A DNA stretch of 64,000 nt, from positions 7,293,015-7,357,014 of the forward strand of contig NC_064048.1 in assembly GCF_932526225.1 (NCBI RefSeq), in the 5' to 3' direction. Below, piece by piece: positions 41,884 through 52,000 of the stretch (its first letter is position 1; each line of letters starts with the position of its first letter). The DNA is from Nematostella vectensis. Taxonomy: Eukaryota > Cnidaria > Anthozoa > Actiniaria > Edwardsiidae. The position numbers were made by a program, and so were the translations under genes. Under the pieces are notes generated by a model. The model saw only the letters and a list, made by a program, of their open reading frames with translations, did not search any database and had not been told where the DNA came from.

Positions 41884-44800
41884 ATGAACATGACATATTT
41901 ATTGCTGTGCATCACTGCACTATTTGTATCTGTGACTTCGCTGACGTGCATGTGTGAGAAGGAGAAGTGTAAACCTATGCAATGTAAATGTAAGTAAACA
42001 AATTCCCAATGATTCTAGGTGTGGGACCCTCAAACGTATTTCCCTTAAGCCTAGGTTAAAAGAAGTGCGCTGGCCATTTCAGGCCGAACAATGCTACCTC
42101 TCATATTGTGAAGTTCGCGTAGTGTTCCTTTCAAATTGTTTTCATGATTTCGTACTCTACACTTTCGTTCTCTATCTACCCCCAATGCTTCCCCCTCCCC
42201 CGATCTTCCACCCACAGCACCTATTTCCGTACCTGTCAACTCTCCCGCATTAGGCGGGAGTCTCAGGATTTTGGAGGGATTTTCTCCCTTTCTCGCGTTG
42301 AGCACGGAATCTCCCGCTTTTTAGCGATTATCGGTTCCGAAAAATTATTCTATAGAAAATCGTCATTTTGTCTATTTGCTATTAATATATTTAAAACAAT
42401 AATTCCCTTGCTTAGCGCAATTTATCTAACACCCTCGTGAGACCTATAAGTGGATCTATTCGGGAGAGCGTTCTATACGGCAAACGCCTTCAAGGTTAAA
42501 CCCACCCCTACCCCAAGAAAATGAATATACCCCACTCCTCCTCAAAAAAATTCTCAAGCCTTTTGATTTTCGGAGGTTGACAGGTATGTATTTCTGTCCT
42601 ACAAGTATCAGCAATGCCTACAGACGTGTAGTAATTATCAAAGCCGGAAAATAAGTATACTATTACATGAGAGTATTAACTTAGCAGGCTAAATTTGGGG
42701 TTAGGCTTTCTTATCATCTATATTTTTAAAGCTTTTGTGATTAGCTAATAATTTTGAATAATTTTCACTATCTTTCTGGACTGACAAACGTTTCTTTAAA
42801 TAACAAAAATGAGGATTTTGTACTGGTTTATGCCAACCAATCCTTAGTCAGGCATACTGCTAATTAATCTCAGACCGTCATAGATTATGATGCTGGGGCA
42901 TCTCTCAGGAAGATTATTAGAGCTTAATCTTATAACGGGGGCGCTCGTTTTTCTGCAAGGCCGGTCATACTCCCGCTTTATTCTTTTTCCCGCTTAGTCC
43001 AAAAAAAAAAAAAAAATAGAACAATTGAAATTGAGCAGGGGAAAATTGATCATTGAAATGGAGGGGAGGGGGGGCTGGGTAAGGAAAGGAAGCCTTTTTT
43101 ATTCCTTTATTTTTATTTTCTAAAATGCGACTACAATGAGGAGGGGGGGGGGGGGGGGGGGTGGGGCGTATGAACCAAACACCCTGATAAAAGAAAAATT
43201 AGAAACTAAAAACAATGTATCTTGACATATACTGCGGAGAAAAAAACACGTTTACCAATTGTAAACGTTTACCAATGAGTCCTTGAAATTTATTTTCATT
43301 ATGAAAATATAAACATCCGCAACTCCTCCCATAAACAGGCAGATCTGTAAGAATAATAAACAACTTTGAGCTGGTCTAAGTGGATCTTTAACCTGTGGAC
43401 TTTGCTTGTCATATCTGTAACTTGACCGTATTATGACCTCGGAATTTTGATGCAATCGCCATTGTGCTTTCACTTTCGGGGTAGAAGTGTTTTGATGGCA
43501 AAGTTCACCAATGTACCTCTTCGTATACCTATCTAAATATGCACAATGCAAGAGTATATATTTCTTTTCGAGAAATACCATTCCAACAACAAAAACAGTA
43601 TTTTGTTTTTCCACCTTTTTGCCCTTTTTCCAAAACAAGAGTGTCCATTGCTCAACTTTATACCACTTCTGCTTTATTTTACACTTCATCATCGAAACTA
43701 CCTCCCTGAAGTGTCAAGAGTCATTGGGTAACAAATTCAGCGTCACAGGCTAATATCGGCGTTCCTGTGCGTTTAATAAACAATGACCTTTTGTGATATC
43801 ATTTTTAATAATTATAATGGTGATATACGTGAATGATAATGATGACGCTTCCTGTTTCAGCCGGTTATGTGAAGGATGTGTGTGGATGCTGTGACGTGTG
43901 CGCTAAGACCGTGACCCAAAAATGCGGGGGGTACTGGGGACAATTTGGCACATGCGCAGAGGGCCTATCGTGTGTGTTGCGCAAGCGAGGACAAGTCCTT
44001 AAGAATGTGCAGTTTTCATTCAAGCCAGGACACTGTGAACCAGGTGAGAAAGAGAGTGTGTGTGGTAATTGCAGACTACCAGAGTGCTTGAATGCACCGT
44101 ATTTGGCCACCGTAATGTTTGATATAGAACTGTTTGTTTTTTATTGGGTCAACACATCGTACTTGTACCACCGATATTGTTGCTTCTCGTAGTTAGAGTT
44201 ATTTCGGTTATTTTAGTTTTCGGGCCCGAAAATACTTCCGCGTGATTAATAAGATGTTCCTCAGACTTTCCGGGTTATTTTAAGACTTGTACAAAAAATT
44301 TATTATGACGATGACAAACAAGTTTTCTTTTCCTTTTTTTGTAACATTGAGCGGAGAATACATTATAAATATTACGAAAAAATGTAGCCAACTCTTTTTT
44401 GCGTCCTTCTCGGATTTTCTGTGTGATTCCTTAAGTATAGTAGATGGTTGTTTACTAGGTAGAGCGTTTTTCCCGTTTAACCGAGTGTTGATTTGACTCA
44501 GCCAATTGCGCGGAAAAGAGCTGTGGCCTATACGAGACATGCACAATGATTAACAACGAAGCAATCTGCGAGTGTCCGCGCATGTGCAAGGATAAGGGTG
44601 AGCCTGTCTGCGGGCTCACGAACGGCAAAGAGTACAAGAGTAGATGTCACCTGCGCAAGTATGAATGCAAGATTGGCGTCAAGATTGATCACGTGCCCGG
44701 CCCATGCAAACGTGAGTATCAGGCGCTAGGCTAGAGGTGGTAGAGGGGCGCGGGGATCCCCAAACCGACCCCACCCCACCTAAACCCTACCCTACCTTAC

Positions 44801-46402
44801 CTTACGCCACGCTATCTACCCTACCTCACCCCTACCCTACCCTACCCCACCTACCCTACCCTACACCACACTACCCTACCGTACCCTACCCTAGCCCACA
44901 CTACCCTACCATAACCTACTGACACCAAACGGCTTTTTGTTCAAAGTACCACCTCATTTTCGATATACAACTTCTAACATAGTTTTATCTTAGGTTGCTA
45001 CCACGAAGAGAAGCCATACAAATTCAACGAACAGATCAAGAAAGTCGATTGCCAAGTTTGCACCTGTAACCATGGAACCTGGGCGTGCAAGACAGACACG
45101 TCCTGCATCAACCACTCCAGAAAGACAACCACGCCCGCGATTGCACCAATCACAGTCGAGCTAGACAGCCCGTGTGACCTATCGCCTAATGGTCCACTAC
45201 GGTGTCCCACAGAGTTCGTGTGCCGGCCCGTTCCTGGAAGTCAGGAAATTGAAGGAATGATGGGAATGTGTATGCCCCGGGAAGGGATCATGGGTACGAA
45301 CTTGCGTGACGTATTTGTACGCTATTTAAAAGACTGTTCACCCGACTTGCGTGACACGCGTTTGTCACGCGGTTTCGTAGGCTGAAAACCCAATGGCAAT
45401 GAAATGCTTATCTCAGCATTGAATTGAGTCATCTTAAATAGAAGACCGAAAATTAATATCGATTGATCATATTTTTAAATATATATTTCATAAATGTATA
45501 CCTTACACGTCTGGTGTCCTTATCTGTTTAGAACCTTTGTCTGAAGTCGATCCAACCAAGTTTCCCACCACCACAGGGAGACCGTTGTGTCCCACAATGA
45601 CCTGTGCACCATGCAAATACGGATATGTGATTGACAGAACCGGCTGCCAGACATGTCAATGTGCTCAAAGTAAGTATCATCACCATCATCATCATCATCA
45701 TCGCATTTCCGTTACCATACTTTTCATCATCATCATCACCATCATTATCACCATCATCATCATCACCATTATAGCCTTACCGTTACCATACTTTTCATCG
45801 TCATCATTACCATCGGCATACGGCATCATCATTATCGCCACCACCCCCACGATCATCAGCGATAGTCATCATCATCAACCGAAGTCATTATTATATAATA
45901 AATGACAGCAACATTATCATCATCATCACTATCATTGACGTCACAGTCATCATCATCACCATCCCTAGACCATCCCCATTCATTAGAGTCATAATGATCA
46001 TTATAATTATCATCACATACCATAAACATTGGGGGGAGGGGGACGTAAAAGTCATGTCTTTATGCTTTGCATAAATGACAAAATACCCGGACACTCTTAT
46101 AAAAGCCAGCTTATTATGGTCTGGATTTACCAATCATTGCAATTAAGTGTTGTTTAATAAAAGTTACCTGAGCCTAGCTCATTTTCTTTCTAATGTTCAT
46201 TCTCATGGATGTCTTTATTTCAGAGCGCATCAAGAGCGTGTGTAAGCTGCCCAAGTTCGCCGGTCCATGCATGGCTAGCATCGAGCGCTTTTACTACAAT
46301 GCTAAGATTGGCAAGTGTCAATCATTCGTCTTCGGAGGTTGTCTGCCAAACGGGAATAACTTTAAGACCAGGAAGGCATGTGAGGCCAAATGTATGCTGT
46401 AA
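41884..46402 (+). CDS. Secreted IGFBP/Kazal/VWC/antistasin/Kunitz mosaic protein
   Basis: Six exons joined by phase-1 introns (41884-41989, 43861-44043, 44502-44711, 44994-45293, 45532-45669, 46224-46402) give 1116 nt, 371 aa plus stop. Residues 1-20 form a signal peptide (MNMTYLLLCITALFVSVTS). Then follow an IGFBP-type N-terminal Cys-rich module with CGCCDVC, a Kazal module, a VWC-like module, an antistasin-like module and a C-terminal Kunitz domain. Every intron being phase 1 is the classic signature of exon shuffling of extracellular modules. The likely role is an extracellular serine-protease inhibitor or matrix/growth-factor-binding protein; Kunitz and Kazal proteins in cnidarians also occur in venom, but nothing here proves that. 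An AATAAA lies 495 bases after the stop. The combination resembles WFIKKN or HtrA/IGFBP7-type mosaics but matches none exactly. Confidence 0.9.
42229..42590. mobile_element. Inverted-terminal element (TACCTGTCAAC ends)
   Basis: GTACCTGTCAACTCTCCCGC at the left and GGAGGTTGACAGGTATG at the right are inverted ends about 360 bp apart in intron 1 of the mosaic gene. The interior has CCCGCATTAGGCGGGAG palindromes and no open frame of note. Confidence 0.6.
43141..43160. repeat. G homopolymer run
   Basis: About 20 G residues (with minor interruption downstream) in intron 1. Similar runs occur at 8563, 12203, 30398, 35595, 41030 and 50581, so poly-G is a recurrent feature of this genome segment. Confidence 0.85.
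43861..44043 (+). CDS. Exon 2: IGFBP-like N-terminal module
   Basis: With the end of exon 1 (CMCEKEKCKPMQCK) this exon forms an insulin-like growth factor binding protein type module: VCGCCDVCAK, CGGYWGQFGTCAEGLSC and a closing Cys (GHCEP). The CGCCxxC core is the family hallmark. Acceptor TGTTTCAG and donor GTGAGA are strong. Confidence 0.85.
44502..44711 (+). CDS. Exon 3: Kazal/follistatin-like module
   Basis: The exon encodes a follistatin-type Cys pair region (CGLYETCTMINNEAICEC) followed by a Kazal domain: CPRMCKDKGEPVCG, then TNGKEYKSRCHLRKYEC and a closing GPC. The VCGLTNGKEYKSRC stretch is diagnostic. The intron after it holds the CCTAC microsatellite. Confidence 0.9.
44757..44915. 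repeat. CCTAC pentanucleotide microsatellite
   Basis: An imperfect (CCCTA)n tract with interruptions lies in intron 3 of the mosaic gene. Frames open only because of its composition. Confidence 0.85.
44994..45293 (+). CDS. Exon 4: VWC-like module plus second Cys-rich segment
   Basis: CYHEEKPYKFNEQIKKVDCQ followed by CTC and WACK resembles half of a von Willebrand factor C domain (C, aromatic, CxxCxC, C). A Thr/Pro linker follows, then a short four-Cys segment with CDLSPNGPLRC and FVC that I do not recognise. Confidence 0.7.
45532..45669 (+). CDS. Exon 5: antistasin-like module
   Basis: CPTMTCAPCKYGYVIDRTGC followed by QTCQC fits the antistasin repeat pattern (C-x3-C-x2-C-x2-G-x3-D-x2-G-C-x2-C-x-C). 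Antistasin modules inhibit factor Xa-like and trypsin-like proteases in leeches and occur widely in cnidarians. Confidence 0.75.
45672..45960. repeat. ATC/CAT trinucleotide microsatellite
   Basis: Imperfect (CAT)n with CACCAT interruptions begins three bases after the exon 5 donor and continues for nearly 300 bases. It gives spurious His-rich or Met/Ile-rich frames on the two strands. Confidence 0.85.
46224..46402 (+). CDS. Exon 6: Kunitz/BPTI domain, P1 Met
   Basis: Six cysteines with Kunitz spacing are visible (VCKLP, GPCMAS, GKCQSF, GGC, KAC, AKC), with the family core FYYNAKIGKCQSFVFGGC. The residue after the second Cys, the P1 position, is Met rather than Lys or Arg, which argues against a canonical trypsin inhibitor and is more compatible with elastase/chymotrypsin-like targets or loss of inhibition. 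Confidence 0.9.
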
Positions 46403-46896
46403 GGAAGCGATTTGACGACGAATTCTAAGAAAACATGGAATGCAAAAAAGGAACTGATGGTTATGGCGTCCAGAGCATAGCAGAAACATTGCACAAAATA
46501 CCTCGAAACGCCATAGCGATACGAAGAAAAAGGATTGAACAATCAATCAGCGAATGCCATACTAATATTACATTCACTTTTGATCATTTATCTTTTAAAA
46601 GCACGTTTAAAGGAGATATGAAAAAAAATGCATGCTTTACAGCGGCAGTTTATAATAAATCATTCATATACCCAGTCCCTTGTAGGCAAGTCAGGGAGAA
46701 ATAATCACCTCTCGTTTTATATTTACGTTATTAGCCATATTGGAATTTATTGAAAAAGCTTAACAATAACAAAACCTTGAGCCATGTCGGCTTGTGAGGA
46801 GAACATTGATATGTTTGACGCAAGGCATAATCACTGTCTTGTCGGTTTAACACTGGATTTGACACTTTTTGTGAGTTTTATGATCATTTTATTTTT

Positions 46897-46902
46897 AATA
46901 AA
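46897..46902 (+). terminator. Polyadenylation signal of the mosaic gene
   Basis: AATAAA in TTTTTAATAAAATG, 495 bases after the stop codon, followed by TG-rich sequence (GTGTGTCG) about 30 bases on, as expected of a downstream element. Confidence 0.55.
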
Positions 46903-47464
46903 ATGTAGTAATCTCTGATCAATGGGTCTTTCGTGTGTCGATTTATCTTTCCAACTCCTTGACATATTTACGGCTCTGCCCAGGGGAACCTCCGTATACC
47001 TCTATTTTGGCAGAAACCCTCAGTATAAAGAACATTCAAAAGTCTTGATTTCAAATTCTTCATTCAAACTCTATAAAAAAGCTAACATTTAGCAGACACC
47101 TTCGATTAACAGTAACGAGTCTTTTGCCGGACCTATGCCTGTTTCTTAAGTAGACTTTAAAAGCACATTAACATACACTCATTGGCACCAGTCTGGCCTA
47201 GACGGGACGCTAGCACAGTCTATTACCCGTGCATTTCGGCAACCGTGTACACCTGTTTCGTCTGTATTAGGACTCGTCAGCATGGCATAGCCGGTTTGCC
47301 TCAGTTAAACTTTATCGGCATTAAACGGCAGGGCGACTTCGACTCGAACGAAGTGCTTTAAACCACAGCTTAGATCCATGTAGAATCTAAAGCTGCGACC
47401 GGGCTAGCGTGATACAAATAATCCAGTTTCGGGTTCCGTTGTGCCTGCTGGTCATAGGCACAGA
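46903..47464. other. Intergenic spacer, nothing recognised
   Basis: No open frame, repeat or RNA-like structure could be supported between the mosaic gene's poly(A) signal and the GGTA microsatellite. Confidence 0.5.
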
Positions 47465-48193
47465 GGGTAGGTAGGTAGGTGGGTGGGTGGGTGGGTGGGT
47501 GGGTGGGTAGGTAGGTAGGTAGGTAGGTAGGTAGGTAGGTAGGTAGCTAGGTAGGTAGGTAGGTAGGTAGGTAGGTAGGTAGGTAGGTAGGTAGGTAGGT
47601 AGCTAGGTAGGTAGGTAGGTAGGTAGGTAGGTAGGTAGGTAGGTAGCTAGGTAGGTAGGTAGGTAGGTAGGTAGGTAGGTAGGTAGGTAGGTAGCTAGGT
47701 AGGTAGGTAGGTAGGTAGGTAGCTAGGTAGGTAGGTAGGTAGGTAGGTAGGTAGGTAGGTAGGTAGGTAGGTAGGTAGCTAGGTAGCTAGGTAGGTAGGT
47801 AGGTAGGTAGGTAGGTAGGTAGCTAGGTAGGTAGGTAGGTAGGTAGGTAGGTAGCTAGGTAGGTAGGTAGGTAGGTAGGTAGGTAGGTAGGTAGGTAGGT
47901 GGGTGGGTGGGTGGGTGGGTGGGTAGGTAGGTAGGTAGGTAGGTAGGTAGGTAGGTAGGTAGGTAGGTAGGTGGGTGGGTGGGTGGGTGGGTGGGTGGGT
48001 AGGTAGGTAGGTAGGTAGGTAGGTAGGTAGGTAGCTAGGTAGGTAGCTAGGTAGGTAGCTAGGTAGGTAGCTAGGTAGGTAGCTAGGTAGGTAGGTAGGT
48101 AGGTAGGTAGGTAGGTAGGTAGGTAGGTAGGTAGGTAGGTAGGTAGGTAGGTAGGTAGGTAGGTAGGTAGAGAGATAGATAGATAGATAGATA
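47465..48193. repeat. GGTA tetranucleotide microsatellite, about 700 bp
   Basis: (GGTA)n runs from 47465 to about 48168, with blocks of GGTG (47480-47505, 47900-47922, 47971-48000) and regularly spaced GCTA variants, then changes to AGAT repeats (48169-48193). On the minus strand it reads as an artefactual YLPT-repeat frame. It directly abuts the 3' side of a retroelement fragment. Confidence 0.95.
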
Positions 48194-48640
48194 TTTTATT
48201 CATGGCACCTTAGAAAACATTTACATCGGCGAAATCCACAAATAATATGTTTTTCTTACTTTGTCTTTGCATTTTTTCTTCTTGTTTTGAATGATTAGGT
48301 GACGTCACCACCGTACGTTGTCATCAAGCTTCACATTTCTTGCCTTCATAGATTCAAAAATATATTTCGCTAAGCGCCGATTCACGTTTTCATTCCGGCT
48401 CAATCCCATAATCCTAACGAAATTATTTTCTTTGTTGGCATGGTGTCTAACATTGATACCTGCATGCGTTTTAAGGAATTCCAGTAGATTATCCCGATCA
48501 TTTTTATAGGCCGGACATTCTAACAGAAAATGTTCTTCATCCTCCACTTTACCTGTCCGGCATACTAAGCATTTTCTTTCGTTAGGTTTTTTATATGGCT
48601 TTTCATGGAAACCTTTCCCCCCCCCCCCAACCACCCTTCC
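48194..48640 (-). mobile_element. 5'-truncated non-LTR retrotransposon fragment
   Basis: The minus-strand frame ending at 48305 has the C-terminal part of a reverse-transcriptase ORF: a zf-RVT-like zinc-binding segment (KCLVCRTGKVEDEEHFLLEC, i.e. CxxC ... HxxxxC) followed by NLLEFLKTHAGI and a helical tail. The upstream part of the frame (48640-48865) crosses a C-run and has no RT similarity that I recognise, so the copy is truncated. Its 3' UTR contains GAATAAAATATC and then (TATC)n. It is a dead insertion. Confidence 0.7.
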
Positions 48641-49019
48641 CCCCGTTAAAATATCTCGCAGAGCTGTAGCAGGCCTAGAATTATGAGGGGAGGGGTAGGG
48701 GACGGGGCACAGCCATGCCGCTACTGGTCGCTCCATGCAGGGGGCCCACAGAGCCCCACCCCTGTTACGGCGCCATCTCGCCGATGTTGTCCGTTTCGTA
48801 GTCGCTCTTATCGACGAAGTAATCGAGTGACGAAGAAAGCAGATAACAGCGCAAAGGATACGCAATTCCTTACTGATCTTTTTAGGCCCTTATTTCGGTA
48901 TCCAATTCAGTCTTCATTTCCCTTTGCCAGTGAAAAGCCGATTTTATCAGTTATTAGGCTCCAGTGTACAGATATCGAAGTGATGTTATTGACGTTTGAG
49001 GCGGCGTTATTACCATAGT

Positions 49020-52000
49020 GCTGATAATATAATCACTTGGTTCGATTTTTTTTTATTAAAAGAAAGATGAAAAACGTTGGAAATGTTTTGTTTAAGATGT
49101 CTATCTCAATATGATAGGAATTAATCACAGTGCGGAAAAAATAACGATTTCAGCTCATAACTCTTAAACAGTTATCATCATTTCAACAAGCGGTTGACAT
49201 ACGCAAACCAACCGCAAGTTTTGTCTTCTAAGTAAACTGAAACTTAATGGTGAGTATGTTTGTTCAGTCGTACAAACAATATGGGCACCGGAACAACCAG
49301 AAAAGCAAGCAAGACCTGCTTCACATGTCGCCAAAGAGTCAGAGCACTCAGAAATAATCGAAAAGTGATGGAAACCTGATTGAGCGCCAAACCACAGCAC
49401 TTTTGTATTGGATGTGTTTTCCCAAGTGCACTTAAACACCTGCTCTCTTAAGGCTGAATTAGACAGCACGATATAGTCGTATGTGACCTTCCTAGGAAAT
49501 GTATTAGCCCTGAATTACACACTGTAACTTTCGTAGTCTAGCATCGTAGCGGAGTCGTCAAAAGAGTTGTATGCTGGTTTACACTCTACGACTCGAATTT
49601 TAGAGATAATGAATATAACTAGATCGTTCTGTCTTAATCAGTGTTCGGACAAATTGTTTCAGAACCACACAATAGGATCCCGTTAACATCCGATTTCGTA
49701 GTATCGTTACAGCCCAGAATTAAAGATCCTTGTCTGGAAATAACGCGTAGTCAATCAGCCATCTAAACCAATCGACGACTTTAATCTCTTCACTGTCGCG
49801 CCATAAACCATTCGGCTACACAGCGCAAAGAAATTGATTGGTCAAGGCGCTATGATTGACTCCACCCTAATCCCAAACATGCCGTGAGATTCGGTAAATT
49901 TGGCGGCAACGACCAGCCACACACACCATTCTCAACACAGCAAGCCTTCTCGCAGTTTATTATCTATAGGAAGCCAACAAGAGAATCAAATTGAACCAAA
50001 AGGCAAGAACAGAAAAATATTTTTTGGGGAGATGCTGCAACCTGTATATGAAAAATGCTAATGAAAAAGGTATAGTAAATTTCGATGTCGATTGAAAATG
50101 CTTTTTTTTCTAAAGTTTTCATCCATGTTTTAACATTCGTTTTGAGATCTTTATTAAAATGCAAAGATATATAACACCAACATTAGTAATAAACTGAACT
50201 TTGGCAGAATTGAATAGAAGTGTTTGGTGTTTCATATTTAGTTACTGTAATCCGATATCACGACGACTATTTGTGTGTTATGGAAGTGCAAAAGATAAAC
50301 GCCACAAAACATTACTCACAATTAAAGTGCATCGATTTACGACTAATAACTCAAATGCTTTTAATACATCTTTAAAAGTATTATTTTTCCTCGTTAAACA
50401 AAACGAGTGTGGGACTGAGACTGAAGCGCATTAGCATTTGTGTGATCGTTTGATTTAAGTGAGTACCCAAAATTGGCTGATGGGCAAGGAGGATAGGGGT
50501 TTGCGCACTTATATATATTATTATATTAAGCATAATATTTGACGACCCTACAATAAGAAATGACCTACTTTTTAAAGGCCGGGGGGGGGGGGGGGGGGGG
50601 GGGGGGTGGCGGGTACCCACTCCTGGGCACGCGCCTAGGTTATGTGATTATTTACGCCACTTAGATTATGATATTTACACATGTTTTTGGCAAATTTTGT
50701 AAATATAAATATCTATGATTTGAAAGATTGATACGTGTCGTGCAAGCAGACCTACCATCTCAAAAACAGTAGACAACTCTTACGTTTGTTTTACCTCCCT
50801 GGCCTGTCATTAAAGAAGGGCAATCACGCCGCCATTTTATGCTCTCGCTCAATGGCGAGTCACACATAGCATTTATTTATATCGGCCAATTCAACCAAGA
50901 AACCAATATATTTTCAATCAAATATCGTCAGTAACATGTCAGACTTCATTCGTAGATTGTTAATTTGAAGTTTCCTTGTGAATAATCCGCTGTATTTTTA
51001 TTGATAAACAATAATAAAGTAGTGTTTGATCGACATATTTTAATGATGGCTGTATCGGCGGTAAACAACCAGTGAGATGCTTACAAAGATGACATCTAAA
51101 GCTTAAACTATAATATTACATTAGTGACTTTTTCGGTTAACACCCACGCAATGATCCCTGTTTGTAAAGAATTAATAAAAAAATTAGGAGATGAATTGTG
51201 TGCTAATAATTCATTGAAATGAATGTGTGGTGTTAATTTTTTTAAACCTTCCCGTCTAACATGTGTTGGCCTTTATAATTCTAGTGATAATCTAAATCTT
51301 GGCTCCTAGTTTTTAACTTAAAAATTATCAAGTTTATTTTATTTCATTAAAATTATATACGTACGTAAAGATTTTATATAGAGATTTTGTAACCTCAAAG
51401 AGTAATTTGAGAGCGTTGTTTAGGATGATTTCTATATTGCGTTGTTTTAGTGAGATGAAAAGGAAGGAAGCGCACGTCGATGAAGTTTAGATAGGCCGTT
51501 CCTGAATAAAAGATTATTCACTATGACAACAAGGGGTTTAAATAGAATACACGTTCAGCTGTCCCAGTAAGGAGTTGATCGTGTAAGCCCTCTATGGTGA
51601 ATCTGGAAAAAGAAAACGTGAAAAAGGGGAGGTGGAAAAAAAACGGAGGAAAAAGGGTAAAACAGTACTTTAGTTTTGCAAGTAAGTGCAGAGGGCAAGG
51701 TAAAGTTATTTATTCCTTCTTTAGTTTATATTTATTTACGAGAAGGTTTTGATTGTTGATCAGACGAAAACAAAATGGAACATCCTAAAAAGGGATAAAA
51801 AAAAAGAAAATGAAATTGAAATTGCAAAAAAAAAAAAAAAGAATTTTTGTGCGCATTTTCGCATCCTAAAAGAGTCCTAAAGTTTATATAAAAGCGATCA
51901 ATCAACGGGGCGGTTAAAAGTGCGTTTACGTACTTCTAATCAAATACTTTCTTGTATATAAAAAAGAAAAATAATTTTAAAAAAAACTACTTCCAAGTCA

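Noticed and set aside
43252-43692. 146-aa minus-strand frame in intron 1 of the inhibitor gene
   Set aside because: No recognisable domain and no splice context; sits in repeat-rich intron sequence, so likely chance.
45537-45905. His-rich frame extending past mosaic exon 5, and the opposing Met/Ile-rich frame at 45891-46133
   Set aside because: The real exon ends at the GTAAGT donor at 45670; the extension is CAT/ATC microsatellite.
47823-48203. Minus-strand YLPT-repeat frame
   Set aside because: Pure translation of the GGTA microsatellite.
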